The position numbers and the translations under genes are program-made. A stretch of DNA of 64,000 nucleotides. Source: Hypoxylon rubiginosum (lineage: Eukaryota; Ascomycota; Sordariomycetes; Xylariales; Hypoxylaceae). Shown one piece after another: positions 34,323 to 44,511 of the stretch. Numbering within the stretch: position 1 is the stretch's first letter; each line of letters starts with the position of its first letter. The DNA lies in NCBI GenBank assembly GCA_902806565.1, contig CADCXA010000068.1:434001-498000 (forward strand). Reading direction: 5' to 3'. Under the pieces are notes generated by a model. That model did no database searches, was not told the DNA's origin, and saw only the letters and a list, made by a program, of their open reading frames with translations.

Positions 34323-35489
34323 TTAGTCGTCTGTATCGTCTGTCAAGTCAATGACTTCAGCTCGTCGGGCGGACTTTGAGGGTCGTTCGTCTTCATCGCT
34401 CAAGTCGATGATCTCGTTGAATTCCCGTTTGATTAGCGGCTTGCGTTCCTCTTTGACGTTGCCGTCCTACATCGCATTAATCGAAAATGGCTTCCTTAAC
34501 GTACATGTAGGATATGACATACCTGCAATTGGTCGAGTCTCTCTCTAGCCAATCGTTCCAGTTCGGTACGCGACATCTGGGCGAGTGGTCTCGAACCTGG
34601 GGAGGGGGATCGAGGTATGACCATCTCTCGCTTGAGCGCGTCTAAGTGACCGGTTAGTTGAAGGCCGCTTAAGACGCACTTGATTTGCTCGCACCTCTGG
34701 ATCTGTAATGAAACCGGAACTCTGCAATCGGACCACCGTCCTCCTCAAGATTGTTGACTGAGTAGTACTGAATAGGCCCAATGTTTTCCCGGGCCGACGA
34801 GAAACTTGGGGCAATCATTGTTAGCACTGCAACGAAAAGGACGAGAGCTCAAGTTCAAAGACGTACGAAGTGCCGTGGGACATGGCTCTACCCTTAAGAG
34901 ACTTTTCGGTAAGCTCTAGTTTGCCACTTTTCTCAACATACGGCGTAGACTGGTATCCTCCGACACGCCCGAGCCGGATGCATCGCCAGATCTTGACTTC
35001 AATGAGTCCGAGGTCCTTAGCTATCTTGGTGTCACTTTTGACTCGTTCCGCTTTCGCATCATCAACTTGGAGGTAGGTTAGCTAATGCAGCGTCTGGAAA
35101 TTGGTGGAATGGAGAAGCATACCGGTGCTGATAGCGGAGAATTTGCATCTTCGACGAACCCATTGGTGAGTTGTATTGCAGTATGACTCGGGACCTTTGA
35201 CGTGAATGCAGTAATCGTCTTCGCTTGTTACTAATGTACCGCGGATATGGTTCCCATCAGCCGTAAAATTAATACGAAGGTTGTGGTTCTGATAACCCCA
35301 TGCATAATCACTAGTGATAAATGCCTTAATGCTGAACTCGGCATCGTCGACGCACTCAATGTACTTGGATGAGGTGGGCCACGCCGGGCGTTCTCGATCT
35401 GCATCATTGGGATCATCGTACTCGATAGCGTCCTCTCCAGCCACAGTCACGACGACTTTAATACCGGGGACGTCCTCGAGAACCGCCAT
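34323..35489 (-). CDS. DUF7918 protein with two SUMO-interaction-like motifs
   Basis: Five exons by eye: 35489-35123, 35065-34867, 34804-34695, 34641-34523, 34466-34323; 312 residues, every junction in frame. The N-terminal two-thirds has the layout of the fungal DUF7918 domain: MAVLEDVPGIKVVVTV, an acidic loop, YIECVDDAEFSIKAFI, RRCKFSAIST, then LGLIEVKIWRC. The linker has an Arg/Glu-rich helix (LERLARERLDQL). The last exon encodes two hydrophobic-acidic motifs, IIDLSDEDE (284-292) and VIDLTDDTDD (303-312), each of the V/I-x-D-L-S/T plus acidic type typical of SUMO-interaction motifs. Introns 1 and 2 use AAG acceptors with a CTAAC branch site 14-17 nt upstream. Function of the domain is unknown; the SUMO link is inference. 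Confidence 0.78.
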
Positions 35490-35552
35490 GTTGCGCGGAG
35501 CCGAGTTGAGTTATGTTGACGATGAAGTTTGTCTGGACGGTCTGCTGTTTCG

Positions 35553-35580
35553 AGGTGAAGGTGAAGGTGAAGGTGAAGGG
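35553..35580. repeat. GGTGAA hexamer repeat in a gene leader
   Basis: Four to five GGTGAA units about 65-90 bases upstream of the DUF7918 start codon (pyrimidine-rich TTCACC on the coding strand). Confidence 0.85.
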
Positions 35581-35665
35581 TGAAGTTGAGCAGGTGTAAA
35601 TTGAGAGCTGGGGCGGTCCGTGCATGAAATGCAAACGCAACACACGAACGCGAACGGGCTTGTAC

Positions 35666-35713
35666 CAACCTGGCAACCTGGCAACCTGGCAACCTGGCAA
35701 CCTGGCAACCTGG
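35666..35713. repeat. TGGCAACC octamer minisatellite
   Basis: Six near-perfect tandem copies of AACCTGGC. Copy number is likely to vary between strains. Confidence 0.9.
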
Positions 35714-36299
35714 GAAATCTTAATAACCTTATATAATCTTCCCGGACCTACATGTACCCAGAAGAATAAAGTTCAGAAGGCGCCAGGCAGGACTGGACAC
35801 GGCAAGTAGAAAGTATATGTACTGTATTGTACCTTACATGCACGTATATGGTTTAGGCATCTATGGTGGGTTGGAAGATGCCCTTAAAATTTCAAGGCGC
35901 GTGATTGAGGCTGCATAAAGATGGATTTGTTTTTAATTGTTTTTTTATTTTTTTTTTTTAAATTCAGCTCACGTTTCGTTTCCTCGACAAGCAGGACAAG
36001 GTACCTTAAGAATAGCACCGCCAATTTATTTCATAATCGAAAAGCTAAAGAACAACTACAAAAACGTTGTATTGACCGACCCGACAGTTCCAGATCGCCC
36101 ACCTTGCCCACTACGAGATCAATTCTCCGTTGCTTTTTTCTGCAGTAGCTAGATCATCACCCTGATCAACAGGGGTTAGCAGCCCGTCATAGTGTGCGGC
36201 AAGCTAATCGTTACTGTAGGAAAGCCATGTCGTGTTACCGTGGCATCCTCAGCCTCACCCCCTAGGGCCTAGGTCAAACCACGGAAACTTCCCCGGCGC

Positions 36300-36749
36300 T
36301 TAAAGATCTGCGTGGTGCTCGGTAGAAGCCGCGTCCGGGACATCCGTTGCGACCACCTGGGAGGCGCTGGAGTGTCCGACTGCTGCCGTGGCTCCCGTCA
36401 TCTGTGACGCCGGCGTGATTTCTTGCGGCCGGACAGAGGCCGAGGTCACGATCGTATCGATCTCAATCCCGCTATCCACCATCCTACCCGAGGACGGTTC
36501 CTCGTCTGTAGTCATGTCTACGATGACATGCGTGATAGCGCCGCCTGCCGCCGAAGTAGTAGTCGTAAAGTCGTGTGTGTCGATCACCGGAGAAAGGGAT
36601 ACATCGACCGTGACGGTGTTTGAGTCAACACTCGGTGTAGCTAAGATAGCTGACTCAACGATAGACGAGTAGTTGGCTCCGAATAGCACGGTATTCATCT
36701 GCCGTGCAGCCCCGAAGAGCGCACCTGAAGCGAGAGCAAACTTGTCCAT
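36300..36749 (-). CDS. Hypothetical protein, Thr/Val/Ala-rich
   Basis: 149-residue frame with no recognised domain. The start MDKFALASGALFGAARQ is mildly hydrophobic but not a clear signal peptide. The body is rich in Thr, Ser, Val and Ala with few Lys, like the linker parts of fungal secreted or cell-wall proteins. A plausible small gene, or the last exon of a longer one with an upstream start; an AAAGCTGAAGG sequence follows just 5-prime. Low confidence because composition is the only support. Confidence 0.4.
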   Translation of the reverse strand: MDKFALASGALFGAARQMNTVLFGANYSSIVESAILATPSVDSNTVTVDVSLSPVIDTHDFTTTTSAAGGAITHVIVDMTTDEEPSSGRMVDSGIEIDTIVTSASVRPQEITPASQMTGATAAVGHSSASQVVATDVPDAASTEHHADL

Positions 36750-37204
36750 AGCGAAAGCTGAAGGCGAAAAGTGGTTAGAATCGGTTCTGTTGCTGTATGA
36801 GTTACTTGACGCGGTTGCGAATCGAGATGTTCTGGAGGGTAAAGCAGTCCTACAATTCCGGAAGGACCAGGAATCTTAAATACGAAAAACTGTCCTGCTA
36901 AAAGATATGCCTGAAGCACTACGTGTACGTTTCTAAGTCTTTCGAAGCTCTGCTCGTCACTCGCACGTTCTAATGGAGTCACTAGAAATAGCTGCTTCAG
37001 GAATGACTGGAGTCGTGCAAATTTATACTATCTTGTAACAACTTGTGACAGGAGACATGCAGGCTGTTTTGTTGTTCAATGAACCACGACTGACGTTGGC
37101 AGGGAAATCTGGTGTTCAATTCGGACGCATGTTCATGACTAGATGCCTAGGTAAGTTCAACGCATCTCTGACTTGGTGCTCCCACGGCGAAAGCTCGTCC
37201 CCTT

Positions 37205-37886
37205 TCAAGGCAGCCATTGGACTTCGAAAGTCTTGAACTGAACCTTGAGAGATTCCGTCGCACCGTTCTCGGGGCGCGCCACCAGCGGACTGACATCGAG
37301 CAACCACTCCTCGCCGTCTTTCTCGTCCTCGTCCGCCAGCACCCAGCAGATTTCGCGCAGTGGGACCTTCTCCTTGACCTGGCCCTTCGCGTCCAGCACC
37401 AGCCGGTACACCCACAAGCTCTTGCCGTGCTCGTCACCTTCGCGCACGATTTCGAGGGTGACCCCGCCCACATCCGCGGGCTCGGGTTCGTTCGCAGTCA
37501 GCGCAAGAGGCCCGACACTCCAGTCGGCAAAGCGGTCGCAGCCCACGGTACTGAGCTGCGGTCGCCCGAAGTAGAACTCAATGCCTGTCTTGATCCATTT
37601 TTCGGGCGGCGAGACGGTAGAAGACGCGCGCTTAGGCACGAGCAGAAGACCTGCCTGGTCGTACCGCTCCGTCCAATCAGCCCAGAAGGTGACGCGGGCT
37701 GACTGGAACTTATTCAAGAGGCCCGAGGATGTGCGCGAGATGGGTGCTTGTCATCGTCAGTAACAAGCAAGCTCTAAGGGGGGAAGGGAACGTCTCACCA
37801 TTCCAAATGTTCGTAGTTGGGGGCTTCCTCCAAATATCTGTACCTGGAGCCGCCTCGAGCACAAAGGAGGTCTTAGTTGCATCCAT
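37205..37886 (-). CDS. DUF1349 (concanavalin-like) protein
   Basis: Two exons: 37886-37799 and 37746-37205, 209 residues. The first exon gives MDATKTSFVLEAAPGTDIWRKPPTTNIWNA. The second holds the DUF1349 core: ARVTFWADWTERYDQAGLLL, WIKTGIEFYFGRPQLSTVGCDRFADWS, and WVYRLVLDAKGQVKEKVPLREICWVLADE. The family has a jelly-roll fold of the concanavalin A-like type, is small and cytosolic (no signal peptide here), and has no established activity; some members are annotated as regulation of enolase (Ree1-like). The intron uses an AAG acceptor after an ACTGAC branch site. Family call is good; function unknown. Confidence 0.8.
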
Positions 37887-39197
37887 AGCGACTGTTTTGC
37901 TTCTTAGTTCGTGAAGATATGTTCTAAAGACCAGCAAGAGATGGCTTTGTGCTACTTTAAATAGGTCTCCATTAGTTGGAGAGCCGTGGTATAGACTGCA
38001 TACTCAGGCACCTTTGCCGATGATGGCCCGGCGGCCCTAAGCTGTCAGCCAAGAGTTGACTGCGGAGTTGCCAACTTGACAATCAGGTACTGAATACAAT
38101 GATACTTTGCACTGCGAGTATTTTAGCTGATTTTTGTTGTGCTGTAAATAATATTATAGCAATTTGTCAAGTAGATTTGAACACCTGACGTTGGGTTCAT
38201 AGATCGTAGAGACATTTAGGTCGGAGGTTCCAAAAGGGGAATAATCCCATAGCCCCTTTCCCCACGACATAAGGCGGAGGTGCCTATTATCGCATTTCCG
38301 ACGACTTATACAACCTCAAAGCACTCTATTAACAACATCTCAACTAGATTAATACTCTTGAGTGAACTGCGCTAAAACCAAGTAAAAGAGAGCAAGAGGA
38401 CGTTGCTTAACAATGATAGATTCCCAACACAACGTATGGGGCTAGGTACATCTTATATGAACACCACATTTCACTGTTCTTTTCTCATCACTCTAGGGAC
38501 TTACAATGAAGGTAATGTATTTAATCCAATTAAGTGTGTTTTCTGTCTTAATTGCGAATGTGGTTTGACGCATAATGTAAACAAAGTCCGCAGGGTATAA
38601 GTGCGAGTAGGTAGTTACATCTGTGCAGCACCACCCTCTACCTCTAGTAATTCGAGATTCTAAATTGTTTATGTTCATATATAAATAAATAAGAGCCTAC
38701 GCATGTTGCAATATCACTATTTGAAGTATCATGTCGAGTACTGAAGCCGCAGGACAGGATGATATCATGGAGTAGTACGTCCCTGCTTTCAAGCAGTGTT
38801 ATAGGAATACTGTCATATACGCATAGGTACTCGCTCTCATTAAGGCTGTATCACCCCTCTAGTAATATGTGTTGTTTACATTTTTAGGGGAGGTCCTTGC
38901 TGTGTACCTATCGTGAGCTTTTTGTGACGTCCCGGACGATGGCCATCGGGGCGCCGGGGCGATAATCAATGTATTTATTGTGTACGTTTACTTTAGATAG
39001 TATGGTGATGGGATATGATGGCAATGTTTACTACTTGCTTGCACAATCCTTTACTTCTTCATCAATATACACCATCACTTCACAGAACAATATCAAAGAT
39101 CGAGTGATAGCTGTTGATGCTCAAAGGAACACGTAACTTCGAAACATCCTCCATTACTCTCACACCCCTTTTCAAGTATCCAACCGAATTTCCAACA
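37887..39197. other. Intergenic region, no gene recognised
   Basis: 1.3 kb with only short frames and no domain. The right-hand end leads into the MYND gene (CATCACTTCACAGAACAATATC), as a normal promoter/leader. Confidence 0.5.
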
Positions 39198-40195
39198 ATG
39201 CCTACTACCAACGAGATCAAGCATTGTGCCAACTGTGGTGCAGAAGCGTCGAAGAGATGCCTCGGCTGTATTGACGCCCCAGAATACCACGATGGTGATG
39301 CTACCGAGACCGTCTACTGCAACCCCGACTGCCAACGCAAGAACTGGCCGACACACAAGCCTCGATGCCTCCAGTTGAAGAAACGAATCATGCTGTCGAG
39401 GATTGGTTACCTGATGAAGGCCGCCGTGATAGCCTATCAGTCGTGTGCGTTTTCGGTGAACTTGACGGCAATGGAGATGCGCGACGGTACCCTCTGGCTC
39501 ACTTTCGGCCCCTTTGGAAATCCCGGGATAGCCGCATTTCCGGAAAACCTCACGACCGATGAGAATCTGCGAGAGACGGCACTGTTAAATAATCAGTGCA
39601 TGGCCGCACTGTATTTAGGCGCCCCTTTAGCGAGGCATCTTTTCCCAGGTAAGAAAATTACCCTCCCCCTTAAATGGTTGGCATGGCTTATACGGAGATA
39701 GCGGTCAATCCCATCGCGATTCGAAGACTGGACGTGCCGATCAAGGCAGTGATTCCTTACAAGGTCACGGACATGGAGTGGGACCCCGAGCACACGATAG
39801 TACAGATCCAACTCGGAGACGAGTTCTGGATACTGGATGTGACCGGCCGCCAATATGGATTCCCAGAATTTCTCTTGCCATTACACACATACGAACGAAC
39901 CAAAGTGTCTGGCGGAGTTATTTCAAACGAGTATTATAAAGGGGATTACGACATATACGACGAGACCGGAGACCTGGTCGAATTAATAGATGAAACGCAA
40001 ACGCAGAATCAAGAAGGCCGACTCACAGCCCAGCTGAAGGCTCGCCTTCACTTCACAGACTTCGCCGAGGCACACTTCAATAATATATCAGCCAAGGTCT
40101 TCCTCTCTGGTCGTGAAGAAGAGTTTCGAAGCCGAGTCAGCAGCTTTGTCGACAAGGTGAAAACTTTGATGACAAATTTCATATCATCGGATTAG
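39198..40195 (+). CDS. MYND-type zinc-finger protein
   Basis: Two exons: 39198-39648 and 39702-40195 (intron 53 nt, GTAAGA...TAG), 314 residues. The frame stays open upstream to 39114, but the ATG at 39198 puts the zinc finger at its usual place close to the N-terminus. The finger has all ligands: CANC near 10-13, then RCLGC, VYCNPDC, and KNWPTHKPRC. The rest (about 60-314) is a fungal C-terminal region with AVNPIAIRRLDVPIKAV and EFWILDVTGRQYGFPEF, seen in lineage-expanded MYND proteins of Sordariomycetes. MYND fingers bind Pro-rich partner peptides; no SET domain is present, so it is not a methyltransferase. Partner unknown. Confidence 0.83.
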
Positions 40196-40253
40196 CGAGA
40201 TACCTTGCATGTAGTTATGAGCCTGAGAGCATGGGGACGAGGAGTTGGTTGGC

Positions 40254-40295
<42 letters not shown>

Positions 40296-42335
40296 GAGAG
40301 AGACAGAGAGAAGTGTCGCTGTTGCGTTTCCGGAGAACGGTTTAAATTCGGCTTGATTCATATTGAATCATTAATCAACCAGCAATGGCTAGCTATAATC
40401 GACCTGGGTGTTATTTGACGAGCTGGACATCCTGCCTACTTCATTCGAGATTCGATGCACCTTACGCATGCCGACCGCTTACGATCACGAGATGCCTTGG
40501 CCGACTCGAAATCCTGTACCTGCCGATGAACCATACTCGTTCGTTTCTGGAGTCAGTTGTAACCAACTCAGATGTAACCTTTGGGCTATTGATATAAACG
40601 AACTGAGAGTCAACAAAAACGTACATAGAAACGAAGCTGCGAGGAGACAGATCCGGCCCCCGAGGACCTGCTTTTACGATTCGGGCGTGTTTGTTGAAAA
40701 TAATACTATTGTCTTCAAGATGTCGTCTTTACCATACTCAATCTGCTATCGGAAATGGGAACATGTTCGAGTAAACCATAATCCAACGTTTTGAAAGCCG
40801 TCGACGTCTCATGTCTAAGACATAATCTAAGGGAGGGGGGGAGCAGGCCCGGCGGGTTATGACTCACACTCGCTGTCCGAGAAGGCTCCCGCAGAATTCG
40901 GATTCGAAGTGTTGCTCTCCAGGGTGGGTTCGGCTTCGCGCTTAGACGAGAAGGGGGAGGCTATCTTTTACGTTTCTAGGTAAAGTCGCTCTATATCGGT
41001 CTGCTGAACAATACGGGGTATTGCTATTATATAATGCCGACCCCGACCCCGGCGCCAACGTGACGTGCCACACCCCTGAACCTCCGGCTTACAATTCATC
41101 TCAGTGACTATTCGTGAAGACAAGGTACAACTCATCTACCGAGCTGTCAAAGTCAGATACCGAGTTAGACACCGTCGCGGCTTTCTAAGCCGTTGCGCCC
41201 GGGTCGAACACTCATTGTAGCTGTGTGCGAGCGCCACCACATCGACAGCTGACGTGGCTGCGGATGAGAGTAGAAACCGGGGTTACGATAACCAGTTCTT
41301 GCTCCAAGAGCACACCTGAGCTTTTGATCATTCAGCTGCTTATGGCATTGGAACTTTACTGCGAGTATGAGCTGTCGCTATAATTCAAGGTATGATAACG
41401 GTGAAATGCATAAATGTATAAAGCGCTAATGGTAGGTCGACTGTAGGTTACCGCTAGTGGTCCACCCTAGCGCACGTGACAGGAAAGCTGAAGTAATCAA
41501 TCTCCGGCTCCTCCGTATGAACCGGACAAAGCTTTTTCTAATTACCTAATGTCTCGTTCTTTACGCCGCCAACAGACGCCGTAGCTCGTTACCTTATTAC
41601 CTTAGAAGAGATCCTGAAGGCTCACAGGAAGGGCGCTAGCTAGGTCTAAGTAATTCCCCCTTGTGGCTGACTTATACGAAGGCATCTAACGACTCAGCGT
41701 CTCTCGCTATGCAACGCTAGAACGTCGAAATAGTAAGAACAGAGCCCGTAGAGTCGACATTCCTTCTTTCCTAGCCGTCCCTCACCAGATACGCGATGTA
41801 AATAATATTGTCGCTGCACTTCGCGATTGAGGTCTACCGTTCGAGTGACGGCCATAGGCCTGATAAAGCCGACCCGGTCCCCGACCGCGCTCCCGTAGCT
41901 TCTGGTTTAGCGCCGACTGTACAACGGGTATAGCCCACCGCCCTAGTGCATTGATTCACGAGCGTTAAAGTCGATAGGTCGAGGATATAGTCTAACACGA
42001 CTTCGCAACCAAGTTCGGCGGGCTTACTGGAGATTGATGTCAAGGAGAGGCGCAGTCTTACCAACACATTGCACAGACTGGGATTACACAAGCTGTTGGT
42101 GCGCAGTCGGCAAGCGACCAGAGATATTCGGCCAATATGTCGGAGCTAGGTCTTCCTTATCCCCGTTGAAGCACTCTCCGACCTCTCTTGGATTTCGAAG
42201 TTGGCTTGGCGTCCTGTACTATAGAAGGAAAGCAACGCAGCGTCCAGTCGAGACAGCATAGAGCTACTACCATAACCTTCTTCGCTTTTCGAAGTCTCAT
42301 AAGAAAAACAAAGTCAAACATACTCCCCTACCAAC
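40196..42335. other. Intergenic region, 2.1 kb
   Basis: Begins with a GA dinucleotide array. Short frames at 40385-40794 and 41834-42091 have no recognisable domain. Parts look like eroded coding or transposon sequence, but no terminal repeats were found. The last 40 bases are an A/C-rich leader of the reductase gene. Confidence 0.45.
40255..40311. repeat. GA dinucleotide array
   Basis: About 27 GA units with two interruptions (GACAGA), 60 bases past the MYND gene stop codon. Confidence 0.95.
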
Positions 42336-43332
42336 ATGACTATCCTTCTCATCGGTGGCACGGGCAAGACAGCTACACGCGTTGCCGCGTCGCTCGCTGC
42401 TGCTAAGAAGCCTTTCCTCCTAACTTCCCGTCGTGGACCCGATGCCGCGCCTAATGGATATCCTGCCGTAAAATTCGACTGGACGCTAGAGTCGACCTGG
42501 TCAAAGCTATTTGAGAACGGACATGTCGAAGCTGTCTATATGATGGAGCCGCATGTTCCTCAACCTTGGATACCTATGATCAAGTTTGCCGACTTTGCTA
42601 AGGACAAGGGCGTCAAGCGCTTCGTCCTGTGTGCCGGCACCACAGCCGCAATCGGCAAGGACGGGATGGGAAGGGTCTGGGAGCACTTTATCGAGTCTCG
42701 TGTCGACTACTGCGTGCTCCGTCCATCCTGGTTCATGGGTTCGTGTCCACAACATGAATTCCATCATCTAATATTCTTGTTGAGTTGCTAACAGCCCATA
42801 CTATGTAGAAAATCTAGTCGAGCCAGGCCTCGTATATACCATTAGCAAGTTAAGCAAGATTTTTACGGCCGCCCAGGACGGAGAGATCCCCTTCGTTAGT
42901 GCAGACGATATCGCCGATGTCGCCTTCCACGCCCTAACAGACGAGAAGTCGTATAACTGCGACTTGAGAGTTCTCGGCCCCGAGATTCTGACATACGATC
43001 GGGTACGATAGTCTTCTATTCCTTTATTCATGGTTGGCCTCGTAGCAAGCACATACTAACAAAACACGCACGCGCAGATAGCCGAGATACTCTCCAAGGT
43101 CCTCGGCCGCAGGATTGAGCACGTCAAGCTCGATGAGGCGGGTAGGATCGATAATCTAGTCCAAGCCGGCTTGTCAGACCACTACGCTCGCTTCGTGACC
43201 CGCCTCGAGGTGTTGGCTTCGCAAGACTTCGAGAAGGCGACGGGCGACGCCGTGGAGAAGGCCACTGGCCATCTTCCGAAGAGCTTCGAGACGTTCGCCG
43301 AGGAGAACAAGGCTGTTTGGTCCGCGTCGTAG
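42336..43332 (+). CDS. NmrA-like NAD(P)-dependent reductase, EasG/FgaFS type
   Basis: Three exons: 42336-42738, 42809-43002, 43078-43332; 283 residues, junctions in frame. The N-terminal Rossmann start is MTILLIGGTGKTATRVA (GxxGxT). VKRFVLCAGTT and YCVLRPSWFMENL follow, which are hallmarks of the atypical short-chain/NmrA family that contains ergot-alkaloid enzyme EasG (agroclavine dehydrogenase). The C-terminal part has FVSADDIADVAFHAL and LGPEILTYDRIAEILSKVLGR, where NmrA proteins close the cofactor and substrate pocket. Intron 1 splits WFM|ENL exactly, supporting the model. No dimethylallyltryptophan synthase or other ergot genes are in the window, so the substrate is unlikely to be an ergot intermediate. 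Many fungi hold such stand-alone members of unknown function. Confidence 0.83.
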
Positions 43333-44511
43333 ATTTGAAGACATTGGTTGGTTACCTCATGAAATCTGAAATTAATAAATCTCCACACCATTGTACAGTT
43401 ACGACTTTGGGATTATCATCCCTATTGGCTAATATGATATAATGCCATTTCACCCGTACCCTTGTGAGTCCTATCTTCAAGGAACGTAAGCTAGTTCTTA
43501 AGCTAGTTCTCTGCTGAATTTTCCAAATCATAAAAATACTTTAGGTATCAGAGAATAAGACTCAGTTGGCTTTTGGCCGATATAACCGGGGATCTTTTGC
43601 CCCGCTGGCCGATGTTGGGTGTCAACTCGTCACAGTAAGAACAGGCACAGGAAGTATATGATTTCTCCAGACGACTTTGTCCGGACAAAGTGCTCGAAAT
43701 TACTTGGGCGTATTGGCTAAAACTGCTCCCTTGCTGCTAATCTGTGCGTAAGATATGTGAAAAGTCAAAAGTTAAATGGATCTGATATTACAGAACCCGT
43801 AATATCGCCACACTCTTGTCAGCCCCGATTCCGTGATCTGAGAGCAATTAGCTTCGTCTGAAACGTAGCCTACGTCCTCAGGGGGAAGACAAACGCGGCT
43901 TTCGTCCCCAAATCTTCTGTGGTCCATTCATTGAGGCTGATCTATTGGCGTTCCTGTACCCTCCAACTGACCGGACGAGGGTGAGCCGCCGGCAACATAC
44001 ATATACGCCTTGTCTAGCATGGCAGCAAGACGTCACCACATATAACCGTTGCACGTGGCGCTAAAAGAACTACAGGTGGCATTATAGGCGATTCTTATTT
44101 TCTCTCGCCGAATTATCATGTGTATTCGTGTCTTTCCTACCACCTTCATAGCCAGTTTCCCTAGATTTCCTCGATACCAGAATGTAGAATGAGGGTGTTG
44201 ACTCTTTTCACGCACCCCATCCAGTACCCCTTTTACATTCATCGCCGTGTTTCAGGAACTTCGTGGGCCAAGTCAATAATGGCATATTGCCATTTTGATC
44301 GGCAACGTAGACATCCCCGTTGGCCTATCTAGGTGTCTTAAGAACCACAAACCCTACGAAGGGTGCTCTCGTACCCTTTTTCTAGCTGATCACCAATGCT
44401 CATCCATATACCAGCAGTCAACAACTTGGGCACTTCATGACAGAATCAATAAGAGCCCAGTTCATTCTTTCATAATTCCTCGCCGGCTCCCATCTCCCGA
44501 AGACAGACATC
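43333..44511. other. Intergenic region, 1.2 kb
   Basis: No gene recognised. Carries a direct repeat AAGCTAGTTCTT at 43488-43511. The right end is the promoter/leader of the surface-protein gene. Confidence 0.5.

Larger units (their letters stand above)
35490..36299. other. Intergenic region with two short repeats
   Basis: Holds the GGTGAA repeat just upstream of the DUF7918 gene, the TGGCAACC octamer array and a T-rich tract near 35930-35960. No gene seen. Confidence 0.6.

Noticed and set aside
40385..42091. Possible eroded retroelement or gene
   Set aside because: Short frames only; I found no long terminal repeats, primer-binding site or polymerase motif.
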